From Tipula vernalis (Eukaryota; Arthropoda; Insecta; Diptera; Tipulidae), in assembly GCA_958295665.1 (NCBI GenBank), contig OY282558.1, positions 330,743,106 through 330,807,105 on the forward strand: DNA of 64,000 nt, written 5' to 3'. Each line of letters opens with the position of its first letter. Within the stretch, counting starts at the first letter, position 1. A model generated the notes under the pieces. It did not search any database. It was not told the DNA's origin and was given only the letters and a program-made list of their open reading frames with translations. This document shows positions 20,393 to 32,907 of this stretch, piece after piece. Made by a program: the position numbers and the translations under genes.

Positions 20393-21424
20393 GGCAATTA
20401 ATTGCAATTAATTTTTCAAGTATTTTGTCAAACACAGACAAGACAGAAATTGGTCGGTAGTAACTAGCAGCTTTGCAGTCTCCTGATTTAAATATAGGTG
20501 TCACTTTTGCAATCTTCAAACAATCAGGATAAATACCGGTTTCAAACACTACATTGAATAAATCCGTCAATATTTGAGAAAAGAATGCTGAGTTACGTTT
20601 TATAACAGTATTATGAATATTATCATACCCATCACCCTTATTATTGTCTAAATTAATAATTATATTATATGTTTCCGTAACGGAGATTGGGCGCAAAAAA
20701 AATGAATTCGGGCTGTTATTGTGCAGATTATATAATTCAGTGTTACCATTACTTGTAGAAGAGAGGCTGTTGTCAACATTTACAAAATGGTTATTGAATA
20801 TATTTACAATACTGGGAAGGTCTTTGTATTTGACATCATTTTGTACAATGGAGTGGATATCCGCTTTAGTATTATGCTTTATGAATTGATTTATTTGATT
20901 CCATACTTCCTTTTGATTTAAATTATTAAACAAATTTTTGAAATACAATTTTTTAGATTTGATCCTTCTATTGAGTAAATCTAGTCTGTCCTTTAACGCA
21001 GAGTTGTTTGTGCTTTGTTTAAACCTTTTGAGTGTGTGATTTTTTTCTTTTATTACATTCCAAAGATCTAGATTCATCCAGGGACAAATACTAGCATTTT
21101 TCATTTTCACCTGTACTTGTTTAGACTTCGAAAATTTACCAACCAACTCATTATATTTTCCAAAGATTAATTTTAGGGTTGAATCAGGGTTGTGAATGTC
21201 AAATGAGGTTGAAAATAAAAACTCATCGTAGTATTGATTCACTTTGTCATAATTTACCGTTTTCTTTTCTAATTCCTTATTTATGTATTTCGGTTTAAAC
21301 ACGAATTTTGAAAAAATAAAACTATGATCACTGATATCAGATTCAATTGTTGAGTTAAAAACTCGTTCTATATTAAGAAAACTGCTAATAGCATGATCCA
21401 AGATATTACCACTTACTGGTCTGG
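20393..21424 (-). pseudogene. CR1-like LINE RT fragment, copy 2
   Basis: Duplicate of 1130-2161: endonuclease C-terminus and N-terminal half of the RT, up to about the FDKILEKLIAIN block. It lacks the catalytic FADD region because the duplication breakpoint falls here; beyond the breakpoint two chance codons follow. Confidence 0.9.
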
Positions 21425-22922
21425 ACATGTATTTCAGTCCAAAAAATGTGCTATGTGCGATGTGCGTTTCGTATACGTACACGGTGTATAATATACTTTT
21501 TGCGATTGTGTTGTGTCAAATATTTTACTTGTGTTAGTGCATTTTTGTCATCGCAAGTATCAAAAATAATTGAATCGGGCGAAATCGGTTCAAATTTTTT
21601 GCTGCTTATATTTCCAAATTTCACAAGTCGCACATGCTTTTTTTATGGTGCGTTATGATTTTTGTTTTTTTATTAGTCAATTATCGATGATTCTTCACAA
21701 TGGTAAGTGTTTGGTGTTTATTGAATTTAATATAAATTTTTAAATTAAATTATTTTATTTATTACAGCTTAACGTAATATTCTACAGGTTATTGGTTGTA
21801 GGACTATTCTGTTGCAGCCCCAATTGCAGTCTTTTCTGGATACTGCTTGTTCTATCGCATTCCATTTGCGGTAGGTTGCGGCGTGGACTCGGCAGTTGGT
21901 CGCGGCGTGTTGAATGATCAATTGTGCAGCATAGAAAAATTCGCAATTCTTACAGCTCGATTATACGAGAAATCTACATAGTTATTGCTAGAGCAAGACC
22001 CACATTTGACTTTACATTTTCTTTCTCTATGGTTTATCCTTCGGGAGTTTTATAGTTCTCGCTAGACTTTCTAAACTTGATGGGTCGTTAGTCTATCACC
22101 CATGCCTTAGTCCAAATTCATTCAGTTTACTAGCTAAGAATGCCATCGACATAGTACACTTATGTCTATTAGATTTGAATCACTGGCTTGCGCCATGTGC
22201 CCATTGCGACATTGAGTGCGGGACCTCTATGACTTCCAGCCATTCGTACTGTTGTAAATTTTTGAAAATTTAGAAAAATAATACCTGCAACTAGACTTGC
22301 GTCAACCAAATATACCATAACAGGATCCAAACTCTAGCGTAGCGTTATCTGCTCTAATGTCTAAACTACAAATAATATAAATTGATAAATAAATATTCGG
22401 TACTCTTCTATTCGAAATAAGAAAGGAATGGTATTTGCAACTATTTAGGAATAATAATTTATAATAAAATTCACGCTGATCCACAGCCCACAGGTTACCT
22501 GTGTGTTGATCGCACAGATTACCTGTGTCTTGATATCCAATATTAGTGAAAGTAATTTTATTCATCAAAAGCCACAAAGCTGGCGTTTATGTAACGAGAT
22601 AATTGATTATAAGCACATAGTCAGTTGTACACAAAAATTGCTTCGGGACTTGAGAGATTGGCTCACGACAATCACATTTTTTACCATGGTTTTTGCAAAT
22701 ATCGGTTTTTATAGCAAAAAATGCCAATTATGCTCAAAATAAAAACCGCAAATAATTTTCTTTTTACTTTTACCAATTGACTTTAAAAATTAAATAAAAA
22801 AACAACAAAAATTTTCAAAATTATGACTAGAATAGTTCTATTCCTACAAAAACTATTCATTCCGGAATTAAAAAAAGCGGCATTGTTGTTGTAAAATTCC
22901 CAAAGTAAGACAACATCTATTT

Positions 22923-25028
22923 CATTTTTTATGAATAAATTTCTTTATTAAAACTTTCTTCTTTTTCTATACAATTTTATGCCAAATTTTCGGTTTTTTA
23001 AACCATTATCAAGGCTATGCAAAATTTAATTAAAAACTAAAAAAATCGCCGTGAACTACTGCACTGCAACTGCTGTAAACAAACTGGTTGATAGAACGCG
23101 CTCAAAGTTGGCGCATAAATCATAATGAAAGACAGTCATACTATGAAAAAACAAATAATGTCCAGCTGGCATATATGGTACAGTAAAATGTGTAGCTTTA
23201 TCGCAGCAAGATTTAAAGAAAAATTAAATTCATCCTTATAGTGTTATATCATACAAAGAGAGACTAGACACGTTTAAACTAGATAATCGCATATTCTACA
23301 TTGTCCAGTTATTTTTTTTTTCAATCTGTCACTACACGATAGCTAGTATCAATGTTTTCGAGTTATTTTTTAGAATTTTGTTATTTTTTCAGTCAAATTT
23401 GGTACGTACATATGTCATTGATCCAAATTTTAAAGTCAGTATTTTTTGGTTTTTTATTTTTGGTACGTATATAGTGTTTTCGTTATCAATTTATTAACGA
23501 GTTTTTCAGGATAATTATTCCTCGATAACGTGTCCTTAATTTTGTTTATGTTTTTTTGCCTAAATTCGCTATCAGTCAGATATATTACTCTTTTAATAAA
23601 TGAGTGCGCTACATTTCTTTTCATATTGTACGGGTGCACTGAAATGAAATTTAGTAACGTATTTGAAGCAATTTCTTTTTTATACCATTCTGTTTTTATA
23701 ATTTTTGTCCGTCTATGTAATTTTAAGTCTAAAAATGCCAAAGAGTTCTTCGTATCTTCTTTTTCTACAGTGAATTTTAGTTTATTATGAAATGTATTGA
23801 ATAAATTTTTGATGATGTCAATATTCGAGTCTGTAGTGGCCAAAATAATATCGTCTACGTACTTATAAATAAATGTTGGTTGTTTGACTAACAACGGTAA
23901 TTTTTCATTAAATAATTTTTCCAATACAATGTCAGCCAGAATAGGAGATAACGGGTTCCCCATCGCTACGCCAAATTTTTGTTTGTAAAAAATGTTTTGG
24001 AATTTGAAATAACTATTATCTATAATACACACGTCTAAAATCCTAAAAAATTCCTCTCTGGTTAATACAGAATTTAGCTCAATTTCACCCCACCTTTCCG
24101 AAATTGCAAATTTTGCGGTATCTACCGATACATTGGTAAATAATGATACTACGTCTAAAGATGCTAGTGTATCATTATCTTCAATTTTGTTAGTTTTAAT
24201 TAAATCTTTAAACATAAATGAATTTTTAATGTTAAATTTGCTATTTTCGGTTAATGTATTTAAAATTTTACAACAAAATTTTGACAGATTATAAGCCGGG
24301 GAATTGATGGTCGAAACTATAGGTCTTAAAGGAATATTTACTTTGTGAATTTTTGGGAGGCCATATATTCTCGGTGGTATAGGGTTATTAATTTTTAAAA
24401 ACAGTTTCGTCTCATTATTAATTAAATTTTTACTTTTTAAGTCCTCGATAATTTTGAAACATTTTTTATTGATATTTTTGGTCGGGTCGTTATCTAAAAT
24501 TTCGTATGTCTCTGTATCATTTAAAAGTTCTGTCATTTTATTTTTATAGTCTATTGTGTTCAAAAGTACTGAATGTTGCCTTTATCAGATTTAGTTAAAC
24601 ATAGATTTGGATTATCTTTTAAAAATTTAGTTAATACATTTTTAGCTTTAATAAGAATTTTGTTATTTTTCGACATTATCTGTTTTTTATTTAAAAATTG
24701 TATCATCACATTTGTTGTTTGCGCTCTTTTTTCGTCCACAAAATCTTTCTCTGTTCCTGATAAAATATTCTCTAAATCGGTTAGAATTTCTAAAACTGGA
24801 ATTTTGTTCTGTTCTACCGGAAAACCAAAATTAGGTCCAAAACTCAATGCCACATAACATTCTTCTGGGATGTTTATATCCGTTAAATTAATCACGTTAC
24901 ATTTTTCATATCTAAATTCAATTTGTTTTTGTTTCTTTTCTAAATTTTTAAATTTTTTGTCTAATGTGTCTTTTTTAATTTTTTGTATAATTTGGAATGT
25001 TCGTTATATACACTTTGGAACTGTTCAT
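22923..25028 (-). pseudogene. Penelope-like element, left copy, in segment copy 2
   Basis: Same structure as 3660-5765. The RT frame 24563-23454 reads PRIYGLPKIHK, where copy 1 has PRIYGLSKIHK (position 24357 against 5094). The Pro form is shared with the right Penelope copies, so the Ser in copy 1 is the newer change. The frameshift and the loss of the endonuclease are shared by both segment copies, so they predate the duplication. Confidence 0.87.
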
Positions 25029-25041
25029 ATATTCTAATAAC

Positions 25042-26040
25042 GCAGACCGACATTTCCGTGTAAAATATAACCAAGAGTACTCTGAACTAAAGAGAATATC
25101 AGCAGGCATACCACAGGGTAGCGTACTGGGTCCTATATTGTACATCCTGTACACCAGAGATATGCCAAATACAGAAGGTTCCACCATAGCAACATTTGCA
25201 GACGATACAGCTATTCTGGCGACTGGAAAGTGTATATCAGAAGCAACGACCAAACTTCAAAAAGCAACCGACACAGTGAGTAGTTGGACAAAGAAATGGC
25301 GCATTAGCCTAAACGAAGCAAAGTCGGTTCACGTAAACTTCACAAACCAGAAAGTTAACTGGATTCCAGTGAAACTTAATTCAAGGCCGGTTCCAAATGC
25401 AAATACAGCCAAATACCTCGGCATGACTCTCGATTGGAAGCTTAGATGGAAAGAGTATGTTAAAAAGAAAAAAGAAGAATTGAACATTAAATATAGGAAA
25501 ATGTATTGGCTAATAGGTAGAAACTCTGAGCTTACAATACATAACAAATTGCTATTATATCAGCAAATACTTAAACCAATATGGACCTACGGTATTCAAC
25601 TTTGGGGTTGTACCAAGAAGACAAATGTACAAATGATTCAATGTTTTCAAAACAAAGTGCTGCGTGGCATTGTAAACGCACCATGGTACATTAGAAATGA
25701 TAACCTCCATAGGGACTTAAATATGGAATATGTTAGTGAAGAAATACAAAATCATGCGAAGAAACATATTCAGCGGATATCTCGGCACCAAAATGCAGAC
25801 ATACGAAGTTTGTTGGATACCACCAATGCAGTAAGAAGACTTCAAAGGCAGAAACCTTTGGAATTGGGCAGTTGTATTTAATTCGGATAGAGAAAAATAA
25901 TTACTATGTAAATTCAAACGGGAGTAACCATTGGGCTACTGCCCGTCAAATGTGAATCTTCATTTAAGAAAGATAAATTACTAAATGATTTGTAAATCAG
26001 TTGTAATATTAAATAAAGGGAAAAAAAAAAAAAAAAAAAA
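25042..26040 (+). mobile_element. 5'-truncated jockey-like LINE, copy 2
   Basis: Duplicate of 5779-6777 with the same 13-bp target duplications (25029-25041 and 26041-26053) and an identical translated RT fragment (to 25881). Confidence 0.9.
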
Positions 26041-26463
26041 ATATTCTAATAACAATAAATTCTTGTCTCAACAATATAAATGAAGCGCTTACCTCATCTT
26101 CCAACTTTTGTACTGTGAAGAAATATAAAAAATTTTATAAATAGGTCTATAATTTAGCCAAACATAAAAAATAATATAAAAAGACCTAAAGTTACTGACA
26201 TAACAAAAACAACTTGGTTGGGTTAAGATTAAAAACAAATTATTTTTGTTTATGTTTATGATACGATGCGGAAATATTTTAGATTTCCTCATCTTCCAAC
26301 TTTTGTACGGTGAAGATTAGGTAAGCGCTTTATTTATATTGTTGAGACAAGAATTTATTGTTATTAGAATATATGAACAGTTCCAAAGTGCGGCAAAGCG
26401 CTTTATTTATATTGTTGAGACAAGAATTTATTGTTATTAGAATATATGAACAGTTCCAAAGTG
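26041..26463. repeat. Head-to-head Penelope junction, copy 2
   Basis: Duplicate of 6778-7200, including both 67-bp direct repeats. Confidence 0.75.
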
Positions 26464-28957
26464 TATATAACGAACATTCCAAAATTATACAAAAAATTAA
26501 AAAAATTAGAAAAGAAACAAAAACAAATTGAATTTAGATATGAAAAATGTAACGTGATTAATTTAACGGATATAAACATCCCAGAAGAATGTTATGTGGC
26601 ATTGAGTTTTGGACCTAATTTTGGTTTTCCGGTAGAACAGAACAAAATTCCAGTTTTAGAAATTCTAACCGATTTAGAGAATATTTTATCAGGAACAGAG
26701 AAAGATTTTGTGGACGAAAAAAGAGCGCAAACAACAAATGTGATGATACAATTTTTAAATAAAAAACAGATAATGTCGAAAAATAACAAAATTCTTATTA
26801 AAGCTAAAAATGTATTAACTAAATTTTTAAAAGATAATCCAAATCTATTACTACGTTTCCATGATGGAGTTAACCGGGATTAACGTGGATTATCTTATCA
26901 TGGAAACATGTCGAGTTTAGGATCTTCGTTAAGTTTCTTAATCCAACTTAACTCAACGAAAGTAGTAGGGTTAGAAGGGATTCTATCTGTCAAAAGCGAA
27001 AAAAACAATTATACCAATTCAAAATGGAATTGCGAGTATTCTTTTCTCTCCATAATACTTTATAAATCATAAAAATCACAATAAATGTTAAATTGAAAAA
27101 TTTCCACCATACAAATAAAATTTCCAAAAGTGACTTTAAATTGTTTTGAAATATCAAATTACACTAGAATTTATAATTGCATGGAAACAATATGGATTAG
27201 CGCGGCCATGTTGTTAACTCAACGAAACTCTTAAACCGGGTTAACTCTGTCATGGAAACGTTACATATGTTTAACTAAATCTGATAAAGGCAACAAGACA
27301 GTACTTTTGAACACAATAGACTATAAAAATAAAATGACAGAACTTTTAAATGATACAGAGGCATACGAAATTTTAGATAATGACCCGACCAAAAATATCA
27401 ATAAAAAATGTTTCAAAATTATCGAGGACTTAAAAAGTAAAAATTTAATTAATAATGAGACGAAACTGTTTTTAAAAATTAATAACCCTATACCACCGAG
27501 AATATATGGCCTCCCAAAAATTCACAAAGTAAATATTCCTTTAAGACCTATAGTTTCGACCATCAATTCCCCGGCTTATAATCTGTCAAAATTTTGTTGT
27601 AAAATTTTAAATACATTAACCGAAAATAGCAAATTTAACATTAAAAATTCATTTATGTTTAAAGATTTAATTAAAACTATCAAAATTGAAGATAATGATA
27701 CACTAGCATCTTTAGACGCAGTATCATTATTTACCAATGTATCGGTAGATACCGAAAAATTAGCAATTTCGGAAAGGTGGGGTGAAATTGAGCTAAATTC
27801 TGTATTAACCAGAGAGGAATTTTTTAGGATTTTAGACGTGTGTATTATAGATAATAGTTATTTCAAATTCCAAAACATTTTTTACAAACAAAAATTTAGC
27901 GTAGCGATGGGGAACCCGTTATCTCCTATTCTGGCTGACATTGTATTGGAAAAATTATTTAATGAAAAATTACCGTTGTTAGTCAAACAACCAACATTTA
28001 TTTATAAGTACGTAGACGATATTATTTTGGCCACTACAGACTCGAATATTGACATCATCAAAAATTTATTCAATACATTTCATAATAAACTAAAATTCAC
28101 TGTAGAAAAAGAAGATACGAAGAACTCTTTGGCATTTTTAGACTTAAAATTACATAGACGGACAAAAATTATAAAAACAGAATGGTATAAAAAAGAAATT
28201 GCTTCAAATACGTTACTAAATTTCATTTCAGTGCACCCGTACAATATGAAAAGAAATGTAGCGCACTCATTTATTAAAAGAGTAATATATCTGACTGATA
28301 GCGAATTTAGGCAAAAAAAACATAAACAAAATTAAGGACACGTTATCGAGGAATAATTATCCTGAAAAACTCGTTAATAAATTGATAACGAAAACACTAT
28401 ATACGTACCAAAATAAAAAACCAAAAAATACTGACTTAAAATTTGGATCAATGACGTACGTACCAAATTTGACTGAAAAAATTAACAAAATTCTAAAAAA
28501 TAACTCGAAAACATTGATACTAGCTAATAAAATTGGAAATAAAGCTTACGACAGTTATTCAAAATTAAAAGATAAAATACCTGAAGAACAAAAAGACGGA
28601 CTTATATACAAAATTAAATGTAAAGATTGCGATTCATGCTATGTGGAAGAAACTAGCAAAACAAAATTAGTAGGAGTACATCAACACAAAAAAGACGTAG
28701 AAAATATTAATAAATTCCCGACAATGACACACGTAACATACAGATCAGCTTTAGTTAAACATAGTTTTGAGAATAAACATAAATTTGATTTTGATAATGC
28801 GGCCACTTTAGGATACGAACAAAAAAAGAATAAAAGATTATTTAAAGAAGCGTGTCACATTTGGACGCTCAAAAATCCAGTAAATTACAAAGTAGATATA
28901 AACCGTTTGCAAACTAATTATAAAAATATTATTAAAAATTTCGTAAAACCAAACTAA
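26431..28957 (+). pseudogene. Penelope-like element, right copy, in segment copy 2
   Basis: Duplicate of 7168-9694, with the MITE interruption, the A-run frameshift near 28310 and the degenerate GIY-YIG domain (28382-28957). One difference is a T-to-A change near 26503 giving YKKLKKLEKK where copy 1 has YKKLKNLEKK. Confidence 0.87.
26849..27265. mobile_element. 417-bp MITE, copy 2
   Basis: Duplicate of 7586-8002, with the same terminal inverted repeats and TAT flanks. Confidence 0.85.
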
Positions 28958-29511
28958 AATTTTACGTAGATAAAAAATTAAATTGTCGTTAGTATATACT
29001 AAAATCAGCTGTTCATAGAAAATAATAACGTAAAATTGACTTGGTCAAGGACACTATGTAAATAAAATGTTTTTCCTTGTTTAGACAAACAAAATAAATT
29101 TGTCGGTTGGTGAAAAATATTGTGTATAGCATATGTAAATATTGGTATTATTGTATATATGTTTAATTTTTGTAAATAATTGTAATTTTTATAATTTTTT
29201 AGTTTTTAATTAAATTTTGCATAGCCTTGATAATGGTTTAAAAAACCGAAAATTTGGCATAAAATTGTATAGAATAAGGAGAAAGTTTTAATAAAGAAAT
29301 TTATTAAAAAATTTTATAAATAGGTCTATAATTTAGCCAAACATAAAAAATAATATAAAAAGACCTAATTAAAAATAAACAAATAACATCTATTTCGTAT
29401 TGCTTTTCTTTCCATATGATAAATGTTTTTGCTCGCATACACGTATATTTTACGAATACTATTACTTTCCGGTTCGCACTCGCACATCGCACATTTTTGG
29501 ACTGAAATTCA

Positions 29512-30137
29512 CATCCTGGTAGCAAATGTGTTAGTAACAATCATACCATGACTTAATAAGGTGGAATTGTACTCAGAAATTAGTTTTAATTTTTTATTAA
29601 TCGGTATATTCAAATCTCCTACAATAATAAAGTCAGAATTGGAATTGTTGCTACATAGAAGTTGTTCCAAGATTTCTAAAAAATAAGTAGTATCAGAGCC
29701 AGGTGGCCTATAGATCCCACAAACATTAATTGGATTAAACCCCGAGGGTTGAATACAAATAAACTGGAACGGCAAGGTCCCATCGTCAGTGTTTAGGATA
29801 TTATAGCGAATATCTTCCCTGATGAACTTCGCAATTCCCCCCCCCCCCCAGACCTGTCATATCAACAAGAGAAGACGGTTGAGAAATTTTTAATATTAAA
29901 GGAGAATATATTTGAGCTTTTAATAAATGTTTCGGTTATAACTATCAAATGAATCTCAGTATGTAAATGTAAACTATCAATGAAATTTAGTAAATCGTCA
30001 AACTTACTTAGTTCATTCATGCCCCAAATATTAAATTGAAGTACACACAGGCTTTTGGAAGAAAGATCCAATGAGAAATCATCAATATTTGAAAAATAAT
30101 TGTTAAAACATTTTGCTTTTAAAGATTTAAAAGTCAT
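29512..30137 (-). pseudogene. CR1-like LINE endonuclease, copy 2
   Basis: Duplicate of 10249-10874: CVLQFNIWG, VITETF, GIYRPPG and VGDLNIP, with the same break at the C-run. Confidence 0.82.
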
Positions 30138-30382
30138 TCAATAAAAACTGATTAGAAAATCTAAAGCGATACATAAGAAAGAAAACTTTAAAAGTATGTA
30201 AAAAAAAATTTGAATACAAAAATATGAAAAGCTGAACGTGGATATAATATAAAAGTGTGGAAAAAAAAAATAAAAAAAATCCATGCATTAAAACTAAAAA
30301 TATCGATAAAAGACTGAAGGACAGAAACAATGAATCACGATAGTGTAATATTACCTTTAAAATACAGAATGTTGATACCAAC

Positions 30383-30624
30383 CAAAACCAACAAAAATAT
30401 TATACAAGCCAAACAGTACAAGGTTATGGTACAAACACTCAAGATATAAAAAAGTACGTTAAGGCGTAGTATTAGTGATGCATATAAATAAATCAGAAAG
30501 TATATATACACAAAACAAATAAGTATAGGTGATAGATTCATAATAAATATAGTGTACATTTTTTTGATAGGATCTGTGTAAGGAGCGAACGAGACGGCTT
30601 GTATAAACATTTTTGTTGGTTTTG
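30383..30624. mobile_element. 242-bp MITE with TACCAAC duplication, copy 2
   Basis: Duplicate of 11120-11361, flanked by TACCAAC at 30376-30382 and 30625-30631. Confidence 0.9.
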
Positions 30625-30694
30625 TACCAACATATAGTGCAAATGTAGTTGTGTGATGTAATTGTGGTGATGCTTTATTAATTGTAGATGTGTA

Positions 30695-30850
30695 TTAAAC
30701 CGTTTCCTGTGTAACGGAAGCAGCAGCCCGTGGTGATTTTGGTGTCCTAATACCGGATGAATCGTATGGATGATGAAATTTATCAAATTGATCAATTTGA
30801 TTAAATGAATCAATTTGATAAATCCTTGAATCAGGTTTTTCCCGTAGGTA
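30695..30850 (-). pseudogene. LINE ORF1 C-terminal tail, copy 2
   Basis: Duplicate of 11432-11587 (YLREKPDSRI to the TAA). It joins the ORF1 body at 44293 if the foldback element is removed. Confidence 0.8.
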
Positions 30851-31679
30851 AATAATATGGAATGATATCAAAGCCGAATGGGTCGAAGGGCCGAATGGGT
30901 CGAAGGACCGAATTTTTGTTTTGTTTTGTTTTTAGAAATATAGTTTTTAAAATTTGTTGTTTTAAGGAATATTTGGTAATTTTTTTTGTCAAATCTAAAT
31001 TAATTTCTTATGAATTTTTGTATTTTATTATGTATAGGTATTTAATCTTTGGATATTCTATCGACAAAAATATTGCATTAATTGAGGTTGTTTATAATTT
31101 GCGTGCCTTTTGGTATTAACAAGTGAAAAAATATTTGTACATAATAGGTATTTTACCAAAACCAAGTCTTATTATTATCAATATAAATGGAATATATATG
31201 TATGTAGGTATACACTTTTGTGTTTCTTTGTATTACTTTTGTAGTATAACCCGCTCGTACCATGCGTACCAAATGTAAATAGATTTTAAATAAGAAAAAA
31301 TAATTTTGTTATAAAATGTCATAAAAATTCAATTTCCTTCTGTTTTTTAAACTGATGATAATATTCTTTCATTTACCAACGATGTTATTTTCTAGAACAT
31401 TATATATTTAATTTAATATGTTCCGAAGATTGTAAGAGAATTCAATCCAGTTTCGAACTGATGAGCTTATGATTATGAAAAAATCAATCCTCTCATCAGG
31501 CCGCGGCGACTGGACTGACTATACCACAATTTACATTCTATATATACAGAATGTCCTGTGCTTTATATACTAGCTAATATACTATTTAGAAATTACAAGA
31601 ATTAATTAACATTCAACAAAAATTAAAAAAGTAACATTATATAGTTTATTATTATCGTTTTAGAAAAAAAAAGTAAATA

Positions 31680-31868
31680 ATGAATCCTAATTATCGGTCG
31701 GCTTTCTTTCAATCTCACTATACGAAAATGTATTTTTTTTCTCTGCACGACGAACACATAACAAACAAAGGGATGGAAAGATTTTTAAAGGGTGGATCTA
31801 CAAAAAAGAGTTTTATTGATGTTTTCCCTTCATCCAATCATAAATTACAACATTATGTATTTTGGTAA
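31680..31868 (+). CDS. Unknown ORF, left foldback arm, copy 2
   Basis: Same translation as 12417-12605; the family is unknown. It matters only as a second copy of the arm-conserved NPNYRSAFF block. Confidence 0.35.
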   Translation: MNPNYRSAFFQSHYTKMYFFSLHDEHITNKGMERFLKGGSTKKSFIDVFPSSNHKLQHYVFW

Positions 31869-32491
31869 TCCTTTTAATCTATATAATCCGCTCCTACGTG
31901 CGGCACGCAGTGCAACATGTTTGCTGATGCCGGCTCCTACATCCCCCGAAGCTCAAATCTAAAGCCCCTCGGAGGGCTTAGCCGGGGGGGGGGAGAGCGC
32001 AGCGACCTCCCGCGTGCCCGTGAGAGTTACCGATGCCGTTAGCCTCTACAATTCCAAGTTAAATTAGTCAATGTCATTTTTCTTCAATTTATTTTCCTCA
32101 GAATATCAGAATAGAGAAAAAAAGTACGGGAAATTGTTATGCAAGATTTTATATTGCAATATTTTGTAATTGGAACTTTTTGTAATTGCAATATTTTGTA
32201 ATGCAATACCCAAGTCAGTTTTCCTATGTCCTTATTTTAAGTTGATTTTTTATATGAGCAGGCATTTATCTACATACATCAAGATGGTTCACATTCAATT
32301 AATAAAAAACAAATTGTAATAATTACACAAATTTTATTTAAAATTATAATTCCAGAAGTTAGTTTCTCTTCTTGAGCTTTTCTTCTTTTTCTAGATATTT
32401 TTGTTATCTTTCTCTTATCTTTTCTTTTTCTAGATATATTTGTCCATGATGTAAATAGGTATATAGAATAACCAAAACACATAATACAACA

Positions 32492-32800
32492 TTATTTATT
32501 TATGACTATGTACATAGACACATCAATAAAACTCTTTTTTGTAGATCCAGCCTTCAAAAATCTTTCCATCCCTTTGTTTTTGATGTATTCTTCGTGTAGA
32601 GCAAAATAATACATTTTCGTATAATGAGATTGAAAGAAAGCCGACCGATAATTAGGATTTTTTGTTCCAAAAGACAAATTCCGCCACTTAATTTTTGTTT
32701 TTCTAAAACAATAGTAATAAACTATATAATGGTCTAGAAAATAACATCGTTCGAAAAGAATGAATATTATCATCAGTTTAAAGAACAGGAGTATTGACAT
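32492..32800 (-). CDS. Unknown 102-residue ORF left of the full LTR element
   Basis: Same translation as 13229-13537. It lies in the 649-bp direct repeat immediately left of the 5' LTR. Function unknown. Confidence 0.35.
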   Translation of the reverse strand: MSILLFFKLMIIFILFERCYFLDHYIVYYYCFRKTKIKWRNLSFGTKNPNYRSAFFQSHYTKMYYFALHEEYIKNKGMERFLKAGSTKKSFIDVSMYIVINK

Positions 32801-32907
32801 TTTATGACATTTTATGTCAAAATTCTTTTTTCTTATTTAAAATCTATTTATGTACATTTGGTATACATATTTAAAACAAATTAAATTCGCCTTTTGTTAT
32901 TATATAC

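Larger units (their letters stand above)
21429..29510. mobile_element. Composite Penelope-containing insertion, copy 2
   Basis: Duplicate of 2166-10247 with the same inverted ends and ACAT target duplications (21425-21428 and 29511-29514). Differences are single bases, for example one T more and one A fewer in runs near 23310 and 23380. Confidence 0.75.
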
